A DNA stretch of 64,000 nucleotides from positions 62,001-126,000 of the forward strand of contig CAWHDV010000001.1 in assembly GCA_963828185.1 (NCBI GenBank). Reading direction: 5' to 3'. Below are positions 1 through 6,690 of this stretch, piece by piece. This stretch comes from Rhodoblastus sp963828185 (GTDB taxonomy: Bacteria > Pseudomonadota > Alphaproteobacteria > Rhizobiales > Beijerinckiaceae). A program made the translations under genes and the position numbers. The notes under the pieces are model-generated. The model did not search any database, had not been told where the DNA came from, and worked only from the letters and a program-made list of their open reading frames with translations. Positions within the stretch are counted from its first letter, which is position 1, and every line of letters begins with the position of its first letter.

Positions 1-185
1 AAGCCGCCGATGTCGCTCGAGGCGCAGAAGTCGGCGAGCGAGGCGCCGCCGAAGGTCTGTTCGTTCACATAGCGCCCGAGCTGGTGCGCCGCATAGAGCC
101 AGAATTCGCCGACGCCCAGGCACAGGGCCAGGATCAGGCCGATGACCAGGCGACGCAGGAGCGGGGAGGAAGAGGAGGAAGCCAT
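1..185 (-). CDS. Partial membrane-anchored protein, possibly DUF2125 family (5' end only)
   Basis: The first 61 codons of a minus-strand gene run off the left edge. It starts MASSSSSPLLRRLVIGLILA and has one hydrophobic segment at residues 13-33, so it is a signal anchor or signal peptide facing the periplasm. Later residues include a Cys and a DIGG motif. In DUF2125 proteins a similar Cys...GG-F-P segment follows the anchor, and in Rhizobiales a DUF2125 gene often sits near plsC and ftsEX, which fits this position. The family call is inference from position and a short motif; only the membrane anchor is seen directly. Confidence 0.45.
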   Translation of the reverse strand, partial: MASSSSSPLLRRLVIGLILALCLGVGEFWLYAAHQLGRYVNEQTFGGASLADFCASSDIGG

Positions 186-444
186 GACGCTCGCGCAAGA
201 TGGGGGCCGGCCTGCAAGGAACGCCCGAGCCGGATCGAGCCGTCTATAGACGGGAAATCGGCTCCCGTCTCAGCCCTTGGCGTCGACCGCGATTCGACCA
301 AATCGCAATCGACACTCAATTCCTTTGTTTTCACAACGTTTTTGCAAAAAACCGGCGTCCAATTTTTTGCACTCTGCTCCGGAGGATTTCGCGCGCCACT
401 CTCGTGAAAAACACGGCCCGAACACGCTCCGCCGCCGGCAAGAT

Positions 445-852
445 TCAGGCGGCGAGCGCCAGGCGGCGGGGCGCCAGGTCGCGGACCGCGGCGTCCCGCT
501 CCGCCCGCGAGCCGGCAAGGAGATGCACATGCCATTCGTTCGCGCCGCATGTCTTGGCTTTTTGCGCCCAGGCGCGCATCTCGCCCTCTTCGGCCGTCTC
601 GCCGGGCTGGAAGACGAAGGCGATCGACGCGCCCTCCGCGTTTTTCCGCACCGCCGCGACAATGGCCCGGCCACAGTCGAAGGACGGCGGCGCGTCGACG
701 GAATAGACCGAGCAGACGTATCGGCGGCCGGAAGCGCCGAGCCAAGCTTCGAACAGGCTTTCCAGCCCCGTCCGGTCAAGACAGGCGAGCGGACGATGGC
801 GCGCGGCGAAAAATGAGCCGACCGGGAGCGCAGCAGCCGAAAAACGAACCAT
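445..852 (-). CDS. Conserved-looking hypothetical protein
   Basis: A 135-residue protein starting MVRFSAAALPVG. I chose this ATG over an in-frame one 63 nt upstream because a GGGGAC purine stretch lies just before it. I do not recognise a family. It has no clear signal peptide or membrane span; the C-terminal half is rich in charged and Ala residues and contains several Cys (CLD, VCS, FDCG, TCG). In related genomes this slot between the acyltransferase and a DUF2125 gene often holds a gamma-glutamylcyclotransferase, but this sequence does not look like one. Function unknown. Confidence 0.55.
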   Translation of the reverse strand: MVRFSAAALPVGSFFAARHRPLACLDRTGLESLFEAWLGASGRRYVCSVYSVDAPPSFDCGRAIVAAVRKNAEGASIAFVFQPGETAEEGEMRAWAQKAKTCGANEWHVHLLAGSRAERDAAVRDLAPRRLALAA

Positions 853-911
853 GTCTGTCCCCGTAGACCGAAACGTGAGGCAAACAAAATAAGAACAAAA
901 CAGGGGTAAAG

Positions 912-1688
912 TCAATTCGTCCTGGCTGTCGCCGGTTCATTTTTTTGCAGATTGGCGGCGAGGCTCGGGTCTTTGGCCAGCGCCTCGGCATTGAGCCTGT
1001 CGCAGGCCGTCTCGATCCGCTCCTGCAAGGTCCGGGCGAATTCGGCGTTGGGCAGGCCGGGTTCGATCACCGGCAGGAATTCGACGACGATGGTCCCCGG
1101 GCGGCGCAGGAATTTGCGGCGCGGCCAGAACAGGCCGGAATTCAGCGCGACGGGAACGCAAGGCGCATTGGCCGCGGCGTAAAGATGGGTGACGCCGCTC
1201 TTGTAGGCGGGCGGCGCGCCGGCCGGGCGCCGCGTGCCCTCCGGGAAGATGAAGATCGCCCGCCCTTCCGAGATCGCCACGCCGGCCTTTTCGACGAGCT
1301 GGCGCAAGGCGATGCTGCGGCTCTTGCGGTTGATGTCGATCTGGTTGGAGCGCAGGAGATATTGGCCGAAAATCGGCAAGAATGTCAGTTCGCGCTTGAG
1401 GATGAAGGTGAAATCCCTGACCTGCGTCGTCAGCGCGAAGGTCTCCCAGATCGATTCATGCTTGGCGGCGATGATGCAGCCTTTCTGGCTGAGGTTTTCG
1501 AGGCCCCGGAACTCGACCTTCACGCCGCAGATCTTGTCTTGCAGCCAGAAAGTGGTCCGCCCCCAGGTCCGCGCCAGCTCCAGGATGGCGGCGCGGCCGA
1601 ACAGCATGGCCGGCAGGCCGCCGACCACCAGGATCGTCAGGTTGATATAGAAGACGACGTTGAAAAGGAGCGAACGGAGGAAAAGCAT
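912..1688 (-). CDS. 1-acyl-sn-glycerol-3-phosphate acyltransferase-like protein (PlsC family)
   Basis: A 258-residue membrane acyltransferase that would acylate lysophosphatidic acid or a related lysophospholipid at the inner membrane. The N-terminal hydrophobic segment (residues 5-28) is followed by the acyltransferase block: HESIWE near residue 78, in place of the classical H-X4-D, and FPEGTRRP near residue 150, the glycerolipid-binding motif. The Glu in the first motif occurs in many rhizobial paralogues, so it does not argue for loss of activity. It is transcribed with ftsE-ftsX upstream, 66 nt after ftsX. Many Rhizobiales have a ydcF-like gene in that gap; it is absent here. Confidence 0.85.
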   Translation of the reverse strand: MLFLRSLLFNVVFYINLTILVVGGLPAMLFGRAAILELARTWGRTTFWLQDKICGVKVEFRGLENLSQKGCIIAAKHESIWETFALTTQVRDFTFILKRELTFLPIFGQYLLRSNQIDINRKSRSIALRQLVEKAGVAISEGRAIFIFPEGTRRPAGAPPAYKSGVTHLYAAANAPCVPVALNSGLFWPRRKFLRRPGTIVVEFLPVIEPGLPNAEFARTLQERIETACDRLNAEALAKDPSLAANLQKNEPATARTN

Positions 1689-1754
1689 GGCCTCCTTTTG
1701 CAGGAGGCCAGAAGGAATGAAAAGCGCAAATTTCGGGGCTCGAAGGGAAAAGCC

Positions 1755-2735
1755 TCAGCGCAGGCGGCCGAGGCTGCGGTAGACGATCGCGCGCGACATG
1801 AAGCCGGCGAGCAGCGCCACTCCCAGCGAAATGGCGGCTATCGCGCCCATGCCGAACCAGCCGAGCGAAAAGGCGCCGAACAAGGCCTCGGCCTGCTCGC
1901 CGCCGGCGCTGGTCGCCCATTGCCGCGACATGAGCCCCAGCGCCAGGAACAGCGCGAGGGCCGCGCCGCCGCCCGCCGCGCCGCCGCGCAGGCCAAGGCG
2001 CAGGAAATGGAACTGGAACTGGCGGGCGATGAACCCGTCCGCCGCGCCGACGAAATGCAGGGCCTCGATGATCTCGCGATTGCCCGCCATGGCGCCGCGC
2101 GTGGCGAAGCCGACGGCCAGCGCCATGGCGGTGAGGACCAGCGCGAAAATCCCGGCCGCCGCGCCGACCACCACCCGCGCCATCGTGTCGAGCCTTTGCA
2201 TCCAGGCGCCGTGATTGTCGAGCACGGCGTTGGGCAAGGCGGCATCGAGGGCCGCGCGCAGGCCGATCTCGTCGAGCGCGGCTTTCGGGTCGCGCCGCAC
2301 CACGATCATGCGCGGCACGGGCAACTGGCTGAGGTCGAGCCCCGCGCCGAGCCAGGGCGTCAGCAGCTCCTCCGATTGCGCCCGCGTAAAAGCCCGCGCC
2401 GCGGCGACGCCGGGGAAGGCGCTGGCGATTTGCGCCGCCTTGGCCGTATCGGCCTCGAGGTCGCGGCCCGGCGTCGGCGTGACCTGAACGGTCATTTCCA
2501 GCCCGACCTGGCCACGCCATTCATGCGAGGCGCCGGAAAGCACGATGGCGAAGCCCGCGGTCAAAGCGGCGAGAAAGGTCATGATGGCGATGACGATGGC
2601 CAGCGCCCGGCCGGCGACGGATTCGGCGGGCACCAGCGGCGTGTCGCTCCAGGCGTCCTCGACGATCGCCTCTTCCGCGGGCTGCGGCAGAGATATTGGG
2701 GCGGGGTTGGAAAAAGTCGCCATGGGCGGGCTCAT
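1755..2735 (-). CDS. ftsX: Cell division protein FtsX
   Basis: A 326-residue integral membrane partner of FtsE. The FtsEX complex at the septum couples ATP hydrolysis to activation of peptidoglycan hydrolases. The protein has a cytoplasmic N-terminal tail, a first transmembrane helix near residues 45-68, a periplasmic domain, and three C-terminal transmembrane helices, the usual FtsX plan. Its ATG overlaps the ftsE stop codon by 4 nt (ATGA), so the two are translationally coupled. Identification rests on gene pairing and topology. Confidence 0.85.
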   Translation of the reverse strand: MSPPMATFSNPAPISLPQPAEEAIVEDAWSDTPLVPAESVAGRALAIVIAIMTFLAALTAGFAIVLSGASHEWRGQVGLEMTVQVTPTPGRDLEADTAKAAQIASAFPGVAAARAFTRAQSEELLTPWLGAGLDLSQLPVPRMIVVRRDPKAALDEIGLRAALDAALPNAVLDNHGAWMQRLDTMARVVVGAAAGIFALVLTAMALAVGFATRGAMAGNREIIEALHFVGAADGFIARQFQFHFLRLGLRGGAAGGGAALALFLALGLMSRQWATSAGGEQAEALFGAFSLGWFGMGAIAAISLGVALLAGFMSRAIVYRSLGRLR

Positions 2736-3394
2736 TCGTAGATATGCAGGCGGCCGTCGCCGAGCACCAGCCGGCGGGCGCCGTCGAACTGGTCCATCAG
2801 GGCGAGGTCATGGGTGGCGATCACCACCGACGTGCCGGATTTGTGCAATTCGAGGAACAGCCGCATCAGCCGGCGCGCCAGCGAGGGGTCGACATTGCCG
2901 GTCGGCTCGTCGGCGAGCAGCAGCTCCGGCCGCATGATCAGGGCGCGGGCGATGGCCGCGCGCTGCTTCTCGCCGCCTGACAGCACCGGCGGAAACACAT
3001 GCATCCTTTCGCCGAGGCCGACCCAGTGCAGAAGCTCGGCCACTTCGGCGCGATAGCTCGCCTCCTCCCGCTCCTGCACGCGCAGCGGAAGCGCGACGTT
3101 CTGATAGGTGGTCAGGTGATCGAGCAGGCGAAAATCCTGGAACACCACGCCGACCTTGCGCCTCAGCGAGGTGATGGCGGACTTGTCGAGCTGCGCCGAA
3201 TCCTTGCCGAAAACGGTGATCAGGCCGCGCGTCGGCGGCAAGGCGAGCAGGATCAGACGCAGCAATGTGGTCTTTCCCGCCCCCGACGGGCCGGTGAGGA
3301 ACTGGAAGGTGCGCGGCGCAATGTCGAAAGTGATGTCGCGCAGGATTTCCGCGCCCATTCCGTATCGCAGGCCGACATTTTCGAACCGGACCAA
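2732..3394 (-). CDS. ftsE: Cell division ATP-binding protein FtsE
   Basis: A 220-residue ABC ATPase. It has the Walker A GPSGAGKTTLL, the signature LSGGEKQRAAIARAL, Walker B LLLADEPTGNVDP and the switch His in ATHDLALMD. I place the start at a TTG giving MVRFENVGLRYGMG, since GGGAG lies 6 nt upstream and FtsE proteins usually begin this way; an alternative TTG lies 15 nt further upstream. It is the first gene of ftsE-ftsX-plsC and is divergent from the DUF3426-like gene across about 100 nt. Confidence 0.93.
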   Translation of the reverse strand: MVRFENVGLRYGMGAEILRDITFDIAPRTFQFLTGPSGAGKTTLLRLILLALPPTRGLITVFGKDSAQLDKSAITSLRRKVGVVFQDFRLLDHLTTYQNVALPLRVQEREEASYRAEVAELLHWVGLGERMHVFPPVLSGGEKQRAAIARALIMRPELLLADEPTGNVDPSLARRLMRLFLELHKSGTSVVIATHDLALMDQFDGARRLVLGDGRLHIYE

Positions 3395-3496
3395 AAGCGA
3401 CTCCCACAAGGATCGCGAAATCCCGAACGCGACGGGCGCATTTTACGCCAAGCGAATCACATCCGTTAACCCGCTTTTAACCATACCAGCACACCA

Positions 3497-4192
3497 ATGA
3501 GTTGCGTCAAACCACGCGCCTCCGATTCCACCCGTCCGGGCGAAACCATGCACAATTCCTCCACGCTGCAGCCGCTCGACGCGCTCGATCGCCCCGCCGC
3601 CTCGATGCGCCTGACGACGGGCCGACGCAAGGCGGGCGAGCTTGGCCGCGTCGCCGCCGCCTCCTGCCGGCGCGGCGAAGCTTCGCATAGAATTCTGTCG
3701 GCCGTGGCCTCCCCGGCGGCAAAAGACGGCAAAGGCGCGTTCGGCCCCTTCGCCTGGGCGCTTGCCGCCATGGGCGCCTGGGGCCTGCTGGTCGGCGGCC
3801 GCGCGCAGATCGTGCGTCTCGCCCCGGCGGCCGCGCCGCTTTATGCGGCGATCGGCCTGAACGTGAACCTCCGCCAGATGGACATCCAGGGCGTGGTTTC
3901 GAAACTGACCGAGGAGGACGGCCGCAAAATCCTCGTGGTCGAAGGCGACATCCGCAATCTCGCCGATTCGAGCCTGGCCGCGCCGCGCATGCGCCTCGCA
4001 GTCCTCGATTCGAATGGCGACGAGATCTACACCTGGACCGCCGCGCCGCCGAAATCGCGCCTGCTCGGCGGCGAAAAGGCGTCGTTCCGCGCCCGCCTCG
4101 CCGCGCCGCCGCAGGAAGGACGCGAAGTGCGGGTAAGGTTCGCGCCCAATCCGGACAAGGCGGGAGCCGGCAGGGCAGGATTCAATCCGTGA
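3497..4192 (+). CDS. DUF3426-like membrane protein without the usual zinc ribbon
   Basis: A 231-residue protein with a charged N-terminal third, one transmembrane helix (about residues 85-103) and a C-terminal beta-rich domain beginning near YAAIGLNVNLRQ, typical of DUF3426. In rhizobia the DUF3426 gene lies between ftsE and hpt and usually starts with an MJ0042-type CxxC zinc ribbon; no CxxC pair is visible here. The start is uncertain: an in-frame ATG at 3548 (MHNSSTLQ) is also possible. The stop overlaps the hpt GTG start by 4 nt, so the two genes are coupled. Function unknown. Confidence 0.6.
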   Translation: MSCVKPRASDSTRPGETMHNSSTLQPLDALDRPAASMRLTTGRRKAGELGRVAAASCRRGEASHRILSAVASPAAKDGKGAFGPFAWALAAMGAWGLLVGGRAQIVRLAPAAAPLYAAIGLNVNLRQMDIQGVVSKLTEEDGRKILVVEGDIRNLADSSLAAPRMRLAVLDSNGDEIYTWTAAPPKSRLLGGEKASFRARLAAPPQEGREVRVRFAPNPDKAGAGRAGFNP

Positions 4193-4721
4193 CTTCGGGC
4201 AAGGCGCAGGTGCTCTTCGACGCAGCGGCGATCGCCGCGCGGGTCGAGGCGATGGCCGCCGAAGTTTCGCGCCAAAACCTGCAAGATCCGCTCGCCGTGC
4301 CGATCATGACCGGCGCCTTCGTCTTCGCCGCCGATTTTCTGCGCGCCCTGCACCTGGCGGGCGTTTCGCCCGAGGTCGATTTTTTGCAGATCGGCAGCTA
4401 TGGCGCGGGCGTGAGGTCGACCGGCCGGGTGGAGCTGCTGCGCGACATTGCGGCGCGGGTCGCCGGGCGCGACGTCCTTCTGATCGACGACATCCTCGAG
4501 TCCGGCCGCACGCTCTCTTTGCGAAAGACCTGTTTTTCGCGCGCGGCGCCCGCCGCGTGCTGATCGCCGTGGCGCTGGAAAAGCCGCACAAGAAAGAGAT
4601 CGACGTTTCCGCCGATTTCGTCGGCTTCGCCTGCCCCGACCGTTTCGTCGTCGGCTACGGCATGGATTACGCGGGAAATTACCGCGAACTGCCCTATATC
4701 GGCGCGCTCGACGGCATGTGA
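4189..4721 (+). CDS. hpt: Hypoxanthine phosphoribosyltransferase, interrupted by one frameshift
   Basis: Purine salvage enzyme converting hypoxanthine or guanine plus PRPP to the nucleotide. The PRPP-binding motif DVLLIDDILESGRTL is intact near residue 108. Immediately after it the frame breaks near 4515-4519: one base is missing, and restoring it gives FAKDLLFARGARRVLIAV and a normal C-terminus ending DGM at 4721. The total is about 177 residues, the usual length. The GTG start overlaps the upstream stop. The downstream frame is well conserved, so a sequencing error is more likely than a true pseudogene. It ends 3 nt from the convergent thpR gene. Confidence 0.85.
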
Positions 4722-4724
4722 TTT

Positions 4725-5267
4725 TCAGCCGAAGGAATAGACGGCCTCGACGCGATAGGGGCCGCCGCCGACCGAATCGCGCGACGAATAAAGCGCGAAC
4801 CCCGCCGCCTCGAATGACAGCGCCAGCGGGAAGGCCCGCTCCGACAGCCAGGCGCCGACCGCCTCGGGCTCGACGCCGCGCAGCCGCGCCAAAGTGACAT
4901 GCGGCGTGAATTTGCGGGTTTCAGGCGCCAGGCCGTTGCGCCGCGCGATGGCTTCCTGCGCCGCTTGCAGCCGGGACAGGAGCGCGTCAGGCCGCAGCCG
5001 GGCGATCAGGGCGCGCGGCTGCTGGCCGCCGAAGACGCTTATTTCATCGAGATCAAGGCGCAAGGCGCCGCCGAAAATACCCTGCATGGCGACAAGATCG
5101 GCGTCGACCGCTTGCGCCGTGCGGGGGTCGATATCGCCGAAAAACCTGAGCGTGACATGGTAGTCCTCAGGCTCGATCCAGCGCGCGCCGATCAGGCCGC
5201 CGCGAAAAAAGGCCAGCCGCGCCCGGACCTCGGGCGGGATTTCGAAAGCGGTGAACAGGCGCGGCAC
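4725..5267 (-). CDS. thpR: RNA 2',3'-cyclic phosphodiesterase (2'-5' RNA ligase family)
   Basis: A 180-residue 2H phosphoesterase. The two catalytic H-x-T motifs are visible as HVTLRFFG near residue 38 and HVTLARLRG near residue 130. The family opens 2',3'-cyclic phosphates on RNA ends. I chose the GTG at 5267 (VPRLFTAFEIPP) because homologous proteins begin right there and the upstream in-frame residues are unrelated low-complexity sequence. It ends 3 nt from hpt in convergent orientation. Confidence 0.88.
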   Translation of the reverse strand: MPRLFTAFEIPPEVRARLAFFRGGLIGARWIEPEDYHVTLRFFGDIDPRTAQAVDADLVAMQGIFGGALRLDLDEISVFGGQQPRALIARLRPDALLSRLQAAQEAIARRNGLAPETRKFTPHVTLARLRGVEPEAVGAWLSERAFPLALSFEAAGFALYSSRDSVGGGPYRVEAVYSFG

Positions 5268-5280
5268 GGTTTTACCCCCG

Positions 5281-5955
5281 TCACTTCTTCGGCAGCCGGT
5301 CGAGCCAGGCTGTCGCCGCCGGCAGCATTCCGGCGACGATCTTCGCCACGCCCTGCTGCGTGGGGTGCATCCCGTCCGGCAATTGCAGGGCCGGATGGCC
5401 GGCCACGCCGTCAAGAAAGAAAGGATAGAGCGGCGCGTCGTATTTCTTCGCCAGGTCGGGGTAGATGAGATCGAATTTCGCCGCGTAATCGGAGCCGAGA
5501 TTGGGCGCCGCGCGCATTCCCGCCAGCAGGAAGGGGATTTCGCGCTGGCGCAGGCGCGCCAAAATAGTGTCGATATTCTGCCGCGTCATCGCCGGGTCGA
5601 GCCCGCGCAGCATGTCATTGGCGCCGATTTCGACGATCACCCCGTCGCAGCCCTCTCCCAACGCCCAGTCGAGCCGCGCCAGCGCGCCGCCCGACGTGTC
5701 GCCCGACACCCCGGCGTTGTCGATCTCGACGTCAAGACCCTTGGCCTGCAACGCTTTCTGCAATTGCGCCGGAAAGGAAGCGTCGGCGGGCAGCGAATAG
5801 CCGGCGGTCAGGCTGTCGCCCAGGGCGACGATGTGCAGCGCGCGCGCCGCGGCGGGCGCGGCCAGTCCGAGCAACAGCGCCAGCGCGGCGAAAAAAATTG
5901 GACGAATGCCGCGCCGATGCCCATATGCCGCGAAAGCCAAAATCCGATCCGTCAT
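5281..5955 (-). CDS. tesA: SGNH-family arylesterase / acyl-CoA thioesterase (TesA-like)
   Basis: A 224-residue exported lipase-like hydrolase. An N-terminal signal peptide (residues 17-38, ending APAAARA) precedes block I GDSLTAGY with the catalytic Ser, block III GANDMLRG, and block V DGMHPTQQG carrying the Asp and His. The start MTDRILAF is preceded by GGAAGG. It is divergent from the YbbA/YbbP-type ABC transporter genes, the arrangement seen in E. coli (tesA-ybbA-ybbP). The two start codons are only 24 nt apart, so their promoters must extend into each other's coding sequence. Confidence 0.9.
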   Translation of the reverse strand: MTDRILAFAAYGHRRGIRPIFFAALALLLGLAAPAAARALHIVALGDSLTAGYSLPADASFPAQLQKALQAKGLDVEIDNAGVSGDTSGGALARLDWALGEGCDGVIVEIGANDMLRGLDPAMTRQNIDTILARLRQREIPFLLAGMRAAPNLGSDYAAKFDLIYPDLAKKYDAPLYPFFLDGVAGHPALQLPDGMHPTQQGVAKIVAGMLPAATAWLDRLPKK

Positions 5956-5979
5956 CGCAAGCCTTCCGAAAGTTCCTTC

Positions 5980-6690
5980 ATGCCCGATCCGGCCATAAGC
6001 GTCGAGAATGTCAACCTGACTTTGGGAAGCGGCGAGGCCAGGGCGCATATCCTGAAGGATATTTGTCTCGATATCGCTAAAGGCGAGACCGTCGCCCTGC
6101 TTGGCCCGTCGGGCTCGGGCAAATCGACGCTGCTGATGACCATGGCCGGGCTGGAGGCGCCGGATTCCGGTTCGGTCCGCATCGACGGACGCCCGCTCAA
6201 ATCCTTTTCCGAGGACGCGCTGGCGCGTTTTCGCGGCGCCCATATCGGCGTGGTGTTCCAGGCCTTCCATCTCATCCAGACCCTGACGGCGCTGGAGAAC
6301 GTCGCCATTCCGTTGGAGCTGGCCGGCGCGCCCGACGCGCTCGCCAGGGCGCGCGAGTCCCTTGTCCAGGTGGGGCTCTCCGAAAGATTGCGCCATTATC
6401 CCGCGCAAATGTCGGGCGGCGAGCAGCAGCGCGTCGCCCTGGCGCGGGCGCTGGTCGCCAATCCGTCGATCCTCGTCGCCGACGAGCCGACCGGCAATCT
6501 CGACCAGGCGGTCGGCGCGGAGATCATCGACCTGATCCTCTCGCTGAACCGCGCGAAAAACGCGACCCTCGTTCTCGTCACCCATGACAAATCCCTGGCC
6601 GGCCGGTGCCACCGGATCGTGCGCCTGCGCAATGGCCGCATCGAATCCAATTCCGCCGCGACGACCGGACGCGAACATGTCCCCGCCTGA
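5980..6690 (+). CDS. ybbA: ABC transporter ATP-binding protein (YbbA/LolD-like)
   Basis: A 236-residue ATPase of the MacB/LolD type. Walker A is GPSGSGKSTLL, the signature is MSGGEQQRVALARAL, Walker B is ILVADEPTGNLD and the switch His is in VTHDKSLA. The start MPDPAISVEN follows the 24-nt divergent gap from tesA. It overlaps the following permease gene by 14 nt, so they form one transporter. The E. coli YbbAP system is a putative lipid or metabolite exporter of unknown substrate, and the same caution applies here. Confidence 0.88.
   Translation: MPDPAISVENVNLTLGSGEARAHILKDICLDIAKGETVALLGPSGSGKSTLLMTMAGLEAPDSGSVRIDGRPLKSFSEDALARFRGAHIGVVFQAFHLIQTLTALENVAIPLELAGAPDALARARESLVQVGLSERLRHYPAQMSGGEQQRVALARALVANPSILVADEPTGNLDQAVGAEIIDLILSLNRAKNATLVLVTHDKSLAGRCHRIVRLRNGRIESNSAATTGREHVPA

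Noticed and set aside
912..1688. PlsC-like enzyme inactive because the H-X4-D Asp is Glu
   Set aside because: The HESIWE form is common in this rhizobial subgroup and keeps an acidic residue at the catalytic position.
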